Position numbers and translations under genes: made by a program. DNA of 64,000 nucleotides from an uncultured Sutterella sp. (lineage in GTDB: Bacteria; Pseudomonadota; Gammaproteobacteria; Burkholderiales; Burkholderiaceae_F): the NCBI GenBank assembly GCA_900757865.1, contig CAAEPH010000049.1, positions 1 through 64,000 on the forward strand. The letters are read 5' to 3'. Under the pieces are notes generated by a model that saw only the letters and a list, made by a program, of their open reading frames with translations, was not told the DNA's origin and ran no database searches. Shown here one piece after another: positions 32,473-41,508 of this stretch (positions are counted from its first letter, which is position 1; each line of letters begins with the position of its first letter).

Positions 32473-33075
32473 GCCCTATTTTTTGCCTCGGTAAAAGACT
32501 TTAGAAATCACAACATGTAACATTTATTGTAAATAATTTCTAAATGTAACTGCACTGCTAATAATAAATGCTTCTCCTACTCTTTATCTTATCTCTTTTC
32601 CTTTATTAACTAGTGTTTAAATCCACCCAAACCCACTTGTCCCTTTCAAACAACAAATTACATTTAGAAACATCTAATGGAAAAATCAAACACTTTGGGC
32701 TAGAAACATTTCACTTTTTAGTCCCTACGATCTAATTATTAAGTGGTCATTCCTTGCTTCCATGCGAATGCCAATGCTTTAAGACGTCTCGCGTTTAAAA
32801 ACTACTTCTTTTGAGACATCACTCTTTGGAGAGGCCTCTGTAAAAGGCAATATCAAAAGTACACACTTTATGCATGATTGTTTTTTGGCCTTTGATCGTT
32901 TAGACTGTGCCCTATCTAGGATTAAAATTTAAACGCCCCTTTGCCAGGTCAGATTGCTTGTCGCGCTTGGTGCGTTATTCAATCCGTTTTAAATTGACTT
33001 TGTGGTCATCTCATGACTACCCCAGGATCGGCCCATTGCGCTCGTCGGTCCTTCTGTACACAGGATCATGACAAA
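32473..33075. other. AT-rich intergenic region with repeated TTTCTAAATGTAA motif
   Basis: No gene. The 13-mer TTTCTAAATGTAA (32537-32549) recurs as an exact inverted copy (32658-32670); partial copies include TTTCTAAA on the minus strand near 32500. It lies between the promoter of the candidate RNA and the NsrR-like gene and may hold regulator sites. Confidence 0.4.
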
Positions 33076-33624
33076 ATGCATCTGACAAGATTTACTGACT
33101 TAAGTTTGCGTGTCTTAATGTATTTAACCTACCGTAACCGCACTTCGCTGGTGACGGTCAATGAATTGGCGGATCGTTTCCAGTGGTCTCGCAATCACAT
33201 TGTGAAGGTCGCGCATTTCATGAACGCTCAAGGATGGATTGTGTCTTATCGGGGTCGCTCTGGCGGTCTAAAACTCGCAAAAGATCCTTCGGAATACCGT
33301 ATTGGGGACATTGTCCGTGTGCTCGAAGGGGGAGACCATTCGCTCATTGATTGCAACTCGCCACGTTGCACCATGATTGAAGGTTGCACCTTCCGCGTGA
33401 TTCAGCAAGAGGCTTACGAAGCGTTTTACGACAAACTCAACGATCATACCTTAGCCAGTATCACCTCAGACCCCACGACACAAAATGTCATCATGCGCAT
33501 GAATAAGCAAGATCGCCGTGGGGGTCGTCACACCGGCAACATTCGACACCGTGATATGCGGGGGCGTCGTGGCATTGTGATCATCAAAGACGATGACACC
33601 GACGTGAACGATCAAGAAGCTTGA
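33076..33624 (+). CDS. nsrR: NsrR-like Rrf2-family Fe-S regulator
   Basis: 182 residues from the ATG at 33076 (AGGA upstream). The Rrf2 winged helix (MHLTRFTDLSLRVLMYL, VSRNH-like WSRNHIVKVAHFM, RGRSGGLKLAK) is followed by three cysteines C93-x4-C98-x5-C104, the same spacing as the cluster ligands of E. coli NsrR. NsrR senses nitric oxide and represses NO-defence genes. An extra tail of about 40 residues (GGRHTGNIRHRDMRGRRG, then an acidic end) goes beyond the usual length of about 140-150. The name is a family-level call; an IscR-like role is less likely given the Cys spacing. A terminator follows. Confidence 0.85.
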   Translation: MHLTRFTDLSLRVLMYLTYRNRTSLVTVNELADRFQWSRNHIVKVAHFMNAQGWIVSYRGRSGGLKLAKDPSEYRIGDIVRVLEGGDHSLIDCNSPRCTMIEGCTFRVIQQEAYEAFYDKLNDHTLASITSDPTTQNVIMRMNKQDRRGGRHTGNIRHRDMRGRRGIVIIKDDDTDVNDQEA

Positions 33625-33645
33625 GAAAACTTTTTGCACTGCTCG

Positions 33646-33686
33646 TCGCTTCAACGACCATCCTCGGGCGTTGAAGCGATTTTTTT
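33646..33686 (+). terminator. Terminator of the NsrR-like gene
   Basis: A perfect 11-bp stem, TCGCTTCAACG/CGTTGAAGCGA (33646-33656 and 33669-33679), followed by seven T. Confidence 0.92.
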
Positions 33687-33706
33687 CCGTTTATCCCACC
33701 CGAGGC

Positions 33707-34069
33707 TTAGTCCAAAAAACTGCCTCGTTGAACGTGAAAGTGCTGCGCCAGCTTTTCCGCTACGTCCACGGGGATCTCCCGGACGCCTTGCTCGTAGTCC
33801 GAAATGCGCCCTTGACTCACACCGACCACTTGCGCCATTGCCTTTTGTGAGAGCCCCCATTCGGTACGAAGGCGCTTTAATAAATTCCCCGGTAACTCAC
33901 GCGTCGCGGCGGGATTTTCCAGAGTCACCCCATTGTCTTCATAGGCATCGATCAACTTCACCAACGCTTCAAGATACGCCCGGTATTGACTTGCACGGCG
34001 TTTCGGCACGGCCAGCGAAAAGACCGTGGTTTGATCATCCATCTCACTTTCACGCAATTGAATAGCCAC
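33707..34069 (-). CDS. XRE-family helix-turn-helix regulator
   Basis: About 120 residues. The GTG at 34069 is chosen because AGGAGG lies six bases before it; the ATG at 34075 touches the ribosome site directly. The N-terminal half is helical and charged with no recognised domain. The C-terminal half is a Cro/C1-type helix-turn-helix (LLKRLRTEWGLSQKAMAQVV, VSQGRISDYEQGVREIP). No toxin gene is beside it, so it is not obviously an antitoxin. It is divergent from the nitroreductase gene. Confidence 0.8.
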   Translation of the reverse strand: MAIQLRESEMDDQTTVFSLAVPKRRASQYRAYLEALVKLIDAYEDNGVTLENPAATRELPGNLLKRLRTEWGLSQKAMAQVVGVSQGRISDYEQGVREIPVDVAEKLAQHFHVQRGSFLD

Positions 34070-34243
34070 TCTCATCCTCCTTTTGTTTGAGCCTTTTTCG
34101 ATTACCTTCGTTGAGCCATTCTACCCGTCCGCACGCGTTCGGCTAGCTAAGCTCGTTCAACAAACTCGAGTACAATACCCATCAACGTTTCTTTCACGAT
34201 CTTCCCTTGGTGGAGGCTCGACTCAAGACGGATAGAAAGTACC

Positions 34244-35032
34244 ATGCCTAATGTAAAACAGCTTAAAACTCGCCTCAAAGCCACCCTCAACAAACGTTGG
34301 TTTACGCAGATCGTTGATCGTCTTGACGATTTGATCGCGGATATCAAAGAGCGCTTTGATGACCGCGACAATCACGTGGTCTTCCGCCAATTGCCTGAGC
34401 CCACCGAGATGACCATGTCGCTCTCAGAAGCCCTTCGTCAGCGCAAATCCTCTCGCACTTTTAGCGACGAACCCCTCTCGGACCAAGACTTGGTGAACTT
34501 GTTATGGGCGGCCGACGGCATCACACACGACAACGGGCGACGTACCACACCATCCGCACTCGACTGGCGTGAAATCGATATCTATCTTCTTAAAGCCAAT
34601 GGCATTTGGCATTGGGTACCGGAGAAAAATGGTCTCATTTTCTGTGAGCTCAACGATATCCGCTCGGCGTCCATCTTAGCGCAACCCACCCTTCACATTG
34701 CCCCCGTACACATCATTTACGTGGCCAACCACGCACGCACCGAAAGTTTTGTGAGTCGCTTAGGTGAAAAAGTGATTGAAAAAATTCAACCCAAAAATTG
34801 GACCAAAGCCAAAGTCGAAGAAATGCGTAACCGCGCCATGATCCTCGACGTTGGGGTGAAGTTGCAAGCCGTTTATCTCGCCGCATCGGCGATGAATCTC
34901 GCCTGTGTCGCTCGCACCGGGTTTGATCGCGATCATTTGGAAAAACTCCTTCATTTGGGGCCCGAAGAGCACATCATCGCTGCGCAATCCGTGGGCTACC
35001 ACCCCAAGTCTATTGCCGACACGTTCCTCTGA
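34244..35032 (+). CDS. Nitroreductase-family protein (SagB/ThcOx-like)
   Basis: 262 residues. A nitroreductase-type FMN domain is seen from MSLSEALRQRKSSRTFSDEPLSDQDLVNLLWAADG onward (read as separate short motifs RKSSRTF and LLWAADG), then HNGRRTTPSALDW-like DNGRRTTPSALDWREID, a variable middle, and LQAVYLAASAMNLACVARTGF. An N-terminal extension of about 60 residues precedes the domain. Substrate is unknown; members reduce nitro compounds or oxidise azolines. No peptide-maturation genes are adjacent. Confidence 0.8.
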   Translation: MPNVKQLKTRLKATLNKRWFTQIVDRLDDLIADIKERFDDRDNHVVFRQLPEPTEMTMSLSEALRQRKSSRTFSDEPLSDQDLVNLLWAADGITHDNGRRTTPSALDWREIDIYLLKANGIWHWVPEKNGLIFCELNDIRSASILAQPTLHIAPVHIIYVANHARTESFVSRLGEKVIEKIQPKNWTKAKVEEMRNRAMILDVGVKLQAVYLAASAMNLACVARTGFDRDHLEKLLHLGPEEHIIAAQSVGYHPKSIADTFL

Positions 35033-35123
35033 CGCCCAACGAGACTGATCTGAATCGGGAGGTGCGTTTTGTGACGTCAGCGCCTACAATGAAAGGTGTG
35101 TTCCTCTTTGTCTCGCCTCTGCC

Positions 35124-36104
35124 ATGCTCAAAAAAGTTCTCGCTCTCGTCCTTCTTTTTGCCATCGCTATCGCGGTCTTTTTTGTGCTGAGCACGCGCCA
35201 AGCTCCCTCATCTGACCCGTGGCGTGCTTGGGGTAACGTGGATGTGCGCTCCGCGCAAGCGTCTTTTGAAATTGCTGGCCGTATTCATACCCTCGCCGTC
35301 GACGAGGGTGAGCGCGTGAAAGCCGGTGATGTGATCGCCACGCTGAACACCGAAGCCCTCACGCGCGAACGTGAGGTTGCACTCGCTCAAGCACAAACCG
35401 CGCAAGCCGCCTACCAAGAGCTCAAAGCGGGCTATCGCCCGGAAGACATAGCCGCTGCCCGAGCACAATTGCTCGCCCTGGAAAAGCAAACCGAGTTAGC
35501 GGCCATTACTCTGAAACGCAGCGAAGCGCTTTTTGCCAAAAAAGCCATCAGCGCTCAAAAACGCGATGAAGCGCGACTCAACCACGAAATGCTCTTGGCG
35601 CAAACCGACCAAGCCCGTGAGCAATATGCCATGAAACGCAAGGGCTACCGCACCGAGTCGGTTGAAGCGGCCTACCAACAATGGCAAGCACGCTTGGCCC
35701 AAGTGAGCACTTTGGACTACAAAATTGACGTCGCGAGTCGCCTCAAGGCACCCGCCAACGGCATTGTTCGTTCTCGTTTGGCTGAGACAGGCGACATGAC
35801 TTCTCCAGGCAAAACCGTCTACGACATTAGTCTCGTGGACGAGAAACGCATCAAAGCCTATTTAACCGAGAAGCAACTCGCGCTCATTCACCCCGGCGCT
35901 CACGCCACGATCGAAACGGCGACCGAGTCCGGCATCCAAGCCACGGTCGCGAGCATTTCGCCCGAAGCCGAGTTTACGCCCAAGACCGTTCAAACCGAAG
36001 ACATCCGTGCACTGCTCGTCTACGAGGTGGTCTTGATCGTTGAGGATGCGAAGAATCGCTTGCGCTTAGGGCAGCCCGTGACAGTCACGTTTGAGAAGCC
36101 CTAA
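35124..36104 (+). CDS. YbhG-like membrane fusion protein
   Basis: 326 residues. An N-terminal membrane anchor (about 5-24) is followed by the barrel-sandwich hybrid (EIAGRIHTLAVDEGERVKAGDVIATL), a long coiled-coil hairpin (about 75-205) and the returning half (LKAPANGIVRSRLAETGDMTSPG). This is an HlyD/YbhG-type periplasmic adaptor. It begins a four-gene operon with a dual ATPase and two ABC-2 permeases, the order of E. coli ybhGFSR. It links the inner-membrane exporter to a TolC-like channel, perhaps the one at 52376. Confidence 0.9.
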   Translation: MLKKVLALVLLFAIAIAVFFVLSTRQAPSSDPWRAWGNVDVRSAQASFEIAGRIHTLAVDEGERVKAGDVIATLNTEALTREREVALAQAQTAQAAYQELKAGYRPEDIAAARAQLLALEKQTELAAITLKRSEALFAKKAISAQKRDEARLNHEMLLAQTDQAREQYAMKRKGYRTESVEAAYQQWQARLAQVSTLDYKIDVASRLKAPANGIVRSRLAETGDMTSPGKTVYDISLVDEKRIKAYLTEKQLALIHPGAHATIETATESGIQATVASISPEAEFTPKTVQTEDIRALLVYEVVLIVEDAKNRLRLGQPVTVTFEKP

Positions 36105-36122
36105 CAGAGCCCGAGGTCGCCC

Positions 36123-37916
36123 ATGTTATCGCGTCTCTTACGATCGGCTCGTTCAGCGCCCGAACCCGACTTTACTGCACCCGCACTTGAGATGGAAGCG
36201 CTCACGAAGCGTTACCCCGATCCCGTGACCCGGGCGCCACGAGCGGTGCTCGATCGCTTTTCGCTCACCATCCGAGACCCGGGGCTCTATGCCGTGGTCG
36301 GCCCCGATGGCGCGGGCAAATCCACCCTGCTCGATATGGTCGCGGGGTTGCTCTCTCCAGACGAAGGGCATCTGACTGTTTTTGGCCTCACGCCGGACGC
36401 GGATTCTCACACGTTTTTAAAAACGGTGGCCTATCTACCTCAACAGTTTGCGCTCCATGAAGAGCTTTCCCTCTGGGACAACATCACGCTATTTGGCGCC
36501 CTCAAAGGCTTGAGCCCTGAGGGTATCGTCGCTCGAGCGCGTCCGCTGTTGGAGCAAACGGGTCTTGCGGGCTTTGAGAGGCGTCGTGCTGGCGCCCTCT
36601 CGGGCGGGATGAAGCAAAAACTCTCGCTCGTTGTCGCCCTGCTGCAGCAACCCAAACTCTTGATTTTGGACGAGCCGACCGTGGGCGTTGATCCGGTCTC
36701 TCGAGCCGAGCTCTGGGCCATGATTGCCTCACGCACCCGTGAGGAAGCGATGGCTTGTCTTGTGACCACATCGCTCATGACGGAGGCGCAAAAAGCGCAA
36801 CACGTAGTGGTCCTCCAAGAGGGGCGGACATTGCTCGCTGGCGCGCCACAGACAATCAGCAAGCGCGTCTCCGAGCGCACGTATGCCGTTGATCGTCCCC
36901 GTGAGCCTCTTGCGCGACGCGCGTTTGACCACCGACTTCTACAAGAGGCCACCCCACAGAGCGCCTCCCCCTTAATTGACGCCGTGCCTCGTGGGGATAT
37001 TTTTGACGTGCTACTCAAAAAAGATGTCAGTCCAGTGAGCCTCAACCACGTCTGGCCCGAGGTGACGTTAAGAAAACGTCCTCCCACGCTTGAAGACGCT
37101 TTTTTGGCCGCGACTTTAGATCAGGGAAAAGCCCTCCTATCGGCAACGCGACCTACCGCCAATGCGTTTTCCACCGATGTCGTCATCGAAGTGCAAGACG
37201 TCACCCGTCGCTTTGGGTCGTTTGTGGCCGTGAGTCACTCGAATTTTTCCTTAGTGCGTGGTGAAATCTTTGGTCTCTTGGGGCCCAATGGCGCAGGGAA
37301 AACCACCACGTTTCGTATGCTCTGCGGTCTGCTCAATCCAAGCGAAGGTCGCATCATGATGGAGGGCGTTAACATTCTCACCGCAAAAGAGAGTGTTCGA
37401 CAGCGTATTGGTTACGTCGCACAGAAGTTTTCACTCTACGCCCGCATGAGTGCGTGGGAGAACTTGCGCTACTTTGCCCAAACGTACGGTCTGCGAGGAG
37501 AGGCTTTAGCTCAACGGCTTGATGAATTGATGAAAAGTTTCTTGCTCACCCCTTGGGCACAAGTCCCCGCGGGCCTTTTGCCCCTGGGCGTTAAACGTCA
37601 ACTTGCCATGGCCGTGGGACTCGTGCATTCGCCTTCGGTGCTCTTTTTGGACGAACCCACCTCAGGAGCCGATACCGAAGCGCGACGTGCATTTTGGCGT
37701 CGCATTACGGCGCTTGCCGACCAAGGCACCACCGTCGTCGTCACGACCCACTTCATGGAAGAGGCCGAATACTGTGACCGCATTCTGATTCAAAATCACG
37801 GTCGCACCTTGGCGCTCGGCACACCACAAGAAGTGCGAGCGCTGGCGCATCAGGCGCCCAACATGGAAGAAGCGTTCATTCGCCTCGTCACCGATACTGA
37901 GACCGTGAGGAGTTAG
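36123..37916 (+). CDS. YbhF-like dual ABC exporter ATPase
   Basis: 597 residues with two nucleotide-binding domains. The first has Walker A GPDGAGKST (about 58-66), signature LSGGMKQ and Walker B LLILDEPTVGVDP. The second has GPNGAGKTTT, LPLGVKRQ instead of LSGGQ, and VLFLDEPTSGAD, then VTTHFMEEAE. The altered second signature is also known from YbhF-type proteins. GAGG lies six bases upstream. It sits between the adaptor and the permeases and powers export; substrates of this class include cations and drugs. It might also serve the ATPase-less permease pair at 54909-57357. Confidence 0.92.
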   Translation: MLSRLLRSARSAPEPDFTAPALEMEALTKRYPDPVTRAPRAVLDRFSLTIRDPGLYAVVGPDGAGKSTLLDMVAGLLSPDEGHLTVFGLTPDADSHTFLKTVAYLPQQFALHEELSLWDNITLFGALKGLSPEGIVARARPLLEQTGLAGFERRRAGALSGGMKQKLSLVVALLQQPKLLILDEPTVGVDPVSRAELWAMIASRTREEAMACLVTTSLMTEAQKAQHVVVLQEGRTLLAGAPQTISKRVSERTYAVDRPREPLARRAFDHRLLQEATPQSASPLIDAVPRGDIFDVLLKKDVSPVSLNHVWPEVTLRKRPPTLEDAFLAATLDQGKALLSATRPTANAFSTDVVIEVQDVTRRFGSFVAVSHSNFSLVRGEIFGLLGPNGAGKTTTFRMLCGLLNPSEGRIMMEGVNILTAKESVRQRIGYVAQKFSLYARMSAWENLRYFAQTYGLRGEALAQRLDELMKSFLLTPWAQVPAGLLPLGVKRQLAMAVGLVHSPSVLFLDEPTSGADTEARRAFWRRITALADQGTTVVVTTHFMEEAEYCDRILIQNHGRTLALGTPQEVRALAHQAPNMEEAFIRLVTDTETVRS

Positions 37917-37918
37917 CC

Positions 37919-39040
37919 ATGAGCGCCGGGTTACGTCGATTTTGGGCTTTGCTGAGCACCGAGATGCGTCAACTTTTGGTGGAAAGATCCACCTTTGGGC
38001 TGACGCTTATACTCCCCGCTCTTTTGATTTTGATTTTTGGTTTTGGGCTCAATTTTGATATCGACAAAGTTCGTGTGGGTGTCGTGGTCCCGCAATCAAA
38101 TGCCGTCACTCAAGAGGTGTTGGGCGCGCTCACGGGTTCGAAGTACTTTGCGCCCACGACCTACCCCAACTTGTCGAGAGCACAAGCCGCACTCGATGCG
38201 CATGATATCAAGGCCATTCTTTACTGGCCGTCTGACGCACTCACCACCTCACGCAGATCCCCCTCGTTGGGCTTGGCGGTCTACGGTGTGGACGGCAACA
38301 CGGCGCTCACCATTCGCACCTATGTCGAAGTCGCCCTGGGGCAAAAACTGGCCGCACGAGCGGGTGCACCCAGAGCGCCCGTCGTTATCGAAGCGCGAAC
38401 GCTCTTTAACGAGGCAGCCCGCTCGGCGTGGTATCTCATCCCGGGCCTCTCCATTGTGGTGATCACGCTCGTAGGCCCTTTTGTCACGAGTATTCCCATC
38501 GCACGCGACTGGGAGCGAGGCGTGATGACGAGTTTGAACCTCACGCGCATGACCCCACTCGAATATTTGCTCGCCAAACTCATTCCCTACACGCTCTTGA
38601 CGTTGACGGGGTACTTTTTCATGCTCAGTCTCGCGATCTGGGTCTTTGATGTGCCCGTGCGAGGAAGTTTTTCGCTGATCGTTGCAACGAGCACGCTCTA
38701 CATTCTTTGGGCCGAGTGCTTTGGCCTCTTTTTGTCAGCAAAACTCAAAGTGCAAGTGCTCGCTAACCAATTAGCCATTCTCTTTTGCTATTTGCCCGCG
38801 TTGATGCTCTCGGGCTTCTTGTTTGATTTGCGTAGTGTCCCTACGCCCATTGCGCTCGTGGGACGTTTGATGCCACCCACCTACGCGATTGAGTCGCTCA
38901 AAGTCCTTTTTCTCTCGGGCGAACCCACGGCTTTGGTGTGGCGCAATCTCGGCATATTGGCGCTTTACGCTCTTCTCTTTTTTGTGCTCACGTGGGTGTT
39001 GCTCTCTGGGCCACGCCGACAGCGCAAGGAGGCCAAATGA
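37919..39040 (+). CDS. ABC-2-type exporter permease (YbhS-like)
   Basis: 373 residues. A first helix (LILPALLILIFGFGLNFDID), a large periplasmic domain, then five helices including IPGLSIVVITLVGPFVTSI, RDWERGVMTSLNLTRMTPLEYLLAKLIPY and LPALMLSGFLFDL. This is the ABC2_membrane_3 layout. It starts two bases after the ATPase stop and overlaps the next permease. Confidence 0.9.
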   Translation: MSAGLRRFWALLSTEMRQLLVERSTFGLTLILPALLILIFGFGLNFDIDKVRVGVVVPQSNAVTQEVLGALTGSKYFAPTTYPNLSRAQAALDAHDIKAILYWPSDALTTSRRSPSLGLAVYGVDGNTALTIRTYVEVALGQKLAARAGAPRAPVVIEARTLFNEAARSAWYLIPGLSIVVITLVGPFVTSIPIARDWERGVMTSLNLTRMTPLEYLLAKLIPYTLLTLTGYFFMLSLAIWVFDVPVRGSFSLIVATSTLYILWAECFGLFLSAKLKVQVLANQLAILFCYLPALMLSGFLFDLRSVPTPIALVGRLMPPTYAIESLKVLFLSGEPTALVWRNLGILALYALLFFVLTWVLLSGPRRQRKEAK

Positions 39041-40179
39041 GTTCATTATGCACGTGGCTCATGACCCTTGGACGGCTCTCACGCTTGATTGCACTCATCA
39101 AAAAAGAGTTCATGGCGCTCTTAACCGATCCCAGTACGCGGGCGATTTTGGTTTTTCCCGTCATTATCCAATCCATTCTCTTTGGATACGGTGCAACGTA
39201 TAACCTTCAAAACATCCCTTGGGTGCTCTACGACGGTGACCACAGTGCCACCTCGCAGCATATCGTCGAGCACCTCAACGGCAATGGCTTTTTTACACTC
39301 GTGGAAATTGCTCCTAATATGGCGGCCTTTGAGCGCAGCCTTGTTAAGGGACGAGCTCTCATTGGGGTAGCCGTCGCCCCTCAGTTCGAAGCCCGTCGTC
39401 AGAGCAATTTGACGCAACCTGGCGCCGAGCGTCCGGCTCAAATTGAGCTGGTAGCTGACGCACGTAACCTCACCACAGCCAATGTGGCCATGGGCTACAC
39501 GCGAGCAGCCATAGGCGATTTGCTCAGCACCGACACCACGCTCACGTGGCAAGAGCGCTTTCTCTACAACCCTCAGAACCTCACCCGCTACAGCATCATG
39601 CCTAGCCTCATTTTGGCGCTCACCATGATTCAAGTCTTGAGTTTAAGTGGGCTCTCCGTTGCGCGTGAACGCGAAGAAGGCACCTTTGATATGCTCCTGA
39701 TGACGCCCCTTGCCGTCGGAGAGATTTACCTCGGGAAAGCCATTCCCGCTATCACGGTTGGGGTTGGACAAGGTTTACTGATTTGGGCCGTGTGTTATTT
39801 TTGGTTTGAGATTCCCTTCGCGGGAAGGTTCTTGACGCTACTCACCGTCATCGGGCTTTTTGCGACGAGCCTTGTGGCGTTGGGGCTGGCCGTCTCGGCC
39901 CTATCGCGCACCTTGCAAAAAGCGCTCATTGGGGCCTTTCTGATTGTGCTCCCAAGCATTATCCTCTCAGGACTGATGACGCCTATTGAAGCCATGCCCG
40001 AGTGGATGCAAATCGCGACCTACGCCAATCCTCTTCGATTTGCCATCGAAGCTGTGCGCCGCGTCTATTTTGAGGCCAGCCCATTGAGTGCACTTTGGCC
40101 CTTGCTTATTCCCACACTTGTGCAATGTGTGGTGAGTACTGCACTCGCATTGAAACTTTTCAAGAAAAATCTTGTATAG
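39037..40179 (+). CDS. ABC-2-type exporter permease (YbhR-like)
   Basis: 380 residues from the ATG at 39037, which overlaps the stop of the previous gene (ATGA) and follows AAGGAGG. The longer open frame from 38938 is not used. Layout matches its partner: helix near residue 35 (AILVFPVIIQSILFGYGAT), periplasmic domain, then SGLSVAREREEGTFDMLLMTPL and PSIILSGLMTPIEAMP. Together the two permeases form the transmembrane part of the exporter. The operon ends at the AT-rich island without a clear terminator. Confidence 0.9.
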   Translation: MSSLCTWLMTLGRLSRLIALIKKEFMALLTDPSTRAILVFPVIIQSILFGYGATYNLQNIPWVLYDGDHSATSQHIVEHLNGNGFFTLVEIAPNMAAFERSLVKGRALIGVAVAPQFEARRQSNLTQPGAERPAQIELVADARNLTTANVAMGYTRAAIGDLLSTDTTLTWQERFLYNPQNLTRYSIMPSLILALTMIQVLSLSGLSVAREREEGTFDMLLMTPLAVGEIYLGKAIPAITVGVGQGLLIWAVCYFWFEIPFAGRFLTLLTVIGLFATSLVALGLAVSALSRTLQKALIGAFLIVLPSIILSGLMTPIEAMPEWMQIATYANPLRFAIEAVRRVYFEASPLSALWPLLIPTLVQCVVSTALALKLFKKNLV

Positions 40180-40334
40180 TCTCCATTCCTCTAAGATATA
40201 TCAAATTATTATAATATACAATAACTACAATATTTATGATTCAAACCAAGAAAAAATGATGTCTCTATGTGCTTTTTCTTTAACTTTTAAATATAGGGAA
40301 GGGCATTGTTGAGATTATTTACAACAGAATTCAA

Positions 40335-40888
40335 TTATGAATACAGAAATACAAATGGTCTAAAATAATTCCTTGGCTTCTCGATACAAAAGGAATCACC
40401 GCCAAAATAATAATCAAAACCATCAAAATTATAGAAATATTTACAAAAAATGTAAAGATCACTGGTTCTTACGTGAAAAATATTTCTATTAAAAAAATTA
40501 CTAACAAACTCTCTTCCGTATTCTTTAGCTACATACAAATCACAATTTCCTCTTACCGTTCCCTCAATTATAGTTTTAAATTCAAATTCAGAAAATTCAC
40601 TCAATCTATTATTTATCTTTTGGAGATTTACAATATTATCGAAATTACCCTTTCGTAACGCCACTACATTTTTAAAATTCCCTATCATAAGACATGAGGT
40701 TTTATCTTTATTAAAAAAAACTCGTTATAATAGAATTGTTCAGAAATATATTCAGATAGTTTACGCTCAACTTCTTTTATATCTAATCTATTGTTTATTA
40801 TCATGAATATATCAACCTTGCGATTAGCATCTTAAAAACTGTATATATCCTCTAATTCATCATTATTATAATTCATAATTTCAACCAT
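40335..40888 (-). pseudogene. Decayed AT-rich gene of unknown function
   Basis: The frame opens with ATG at 40888 (MVEIMNYNNDELEDIYSF) and is broken by an in-frame TAA at 40832-40834. It resumes in the same frame (DANRKVDIFM...) and shifts at an A8/T8 run (40713-40720). Adding one base there joins it to the 117-codon frame ending at 40335, and the whole then divides into 185 codons. No family recognised. The very AT-rich codon use differs from its neighbours and suggests transfer. Homopolymer error could explain the shift but not the stop. Confidence 0.6.
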
Positions 40889-40894
40889 ATAATG

Positions 40895-41393
40895 TTAATA
40901 TTTATATTCTTCTATAATTAAATCGTTATCGTGCATTATAATATCAAATGGTGTATACTTTTTCGTGTTTATTTCTAATAGAAACCAAAATCCTTCATCT
41001 GTTTTTTTCAAAAACAGATCCACTTTTAATGTCTAATAAAGAAATCGAACAAAAATCTCTCAAAGAATATCTAAAAATAAATTTCAAATCATCTTGACTT
41101 AGACTATCTAAGGAAAAATCAAACAACTTGGCTAATCTATATCTATCATTAATTAGAATGTTTATATCTAAAATTTTATTTTTATAAAGTTTTTTGTTAT
41201 CTTTATATAAATAAGAAGCAATACCAACCTGACCGTACCGGGAAAAGAATGAATAAAATTGCCAATACAATTCGACAAACTTATCTTCCCAATAAATATA
41301 TTCCGCAACCTGATCTTTTGGCACATCCTTAAAGCTATACCATGACCAATTCCATTTGTCTTTAAAATATCTTGAAATACTGTATTGAGTCAT
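40895..41393 (-). pseudogene. Frameshifted AT-rich gene of unknown function
   Basis: From the ATG at 41393 (MTQYSISRYFKDKWNW) the reading frame runs to a stop at 40995. Removing one A from the AAAA run at 41024-41027 restores a coherent C-terminus (VDLFLKKTDEGFWFLLEI, then a Lys/Tyr/Asp-rich end) that stops at 40895, giving exactly 166 codons. It lies seven bases before the next broken gene, so the two were probably an operon. Composition resembles small immunity-like proteins, but no family was recognised. A sequencing indel is a possible alternative. Confidence 0.6.
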
Positions 41394-41508
41394 AATCAAT
41401 TCTTTATTCCGACTGGCTAGGGAGCTCAAAAGTGACGCAGCCCACCGTGCGTCGTTTCCCAAACAGACGCTCCCCAAAGCCAGAGTCTTAATCATCAACC
41501 GTGACGAT

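Larger units (their letters stand above)
40180..41400. other. AT-rich genomic island
   Basis: Base composition drops sharply between the exporter operon and the LysR gene, to roughly three-quarters A+T by eye. It contains only the two broken genes. No integrase, transposase, tRNA or flanking repeat was found. Confidence 0.65.

Noticed and set aside
33707..34069. Type II antitoxin for the XRE protein
   Set aside because: No adjacent small toxin gene; the opposite-strand frames there are shadows.
40180..41400. Prophage or integrative element at the AT-rich island
   Set aside because: No integrase, transposase, att-like repeats or tRNA target seen.
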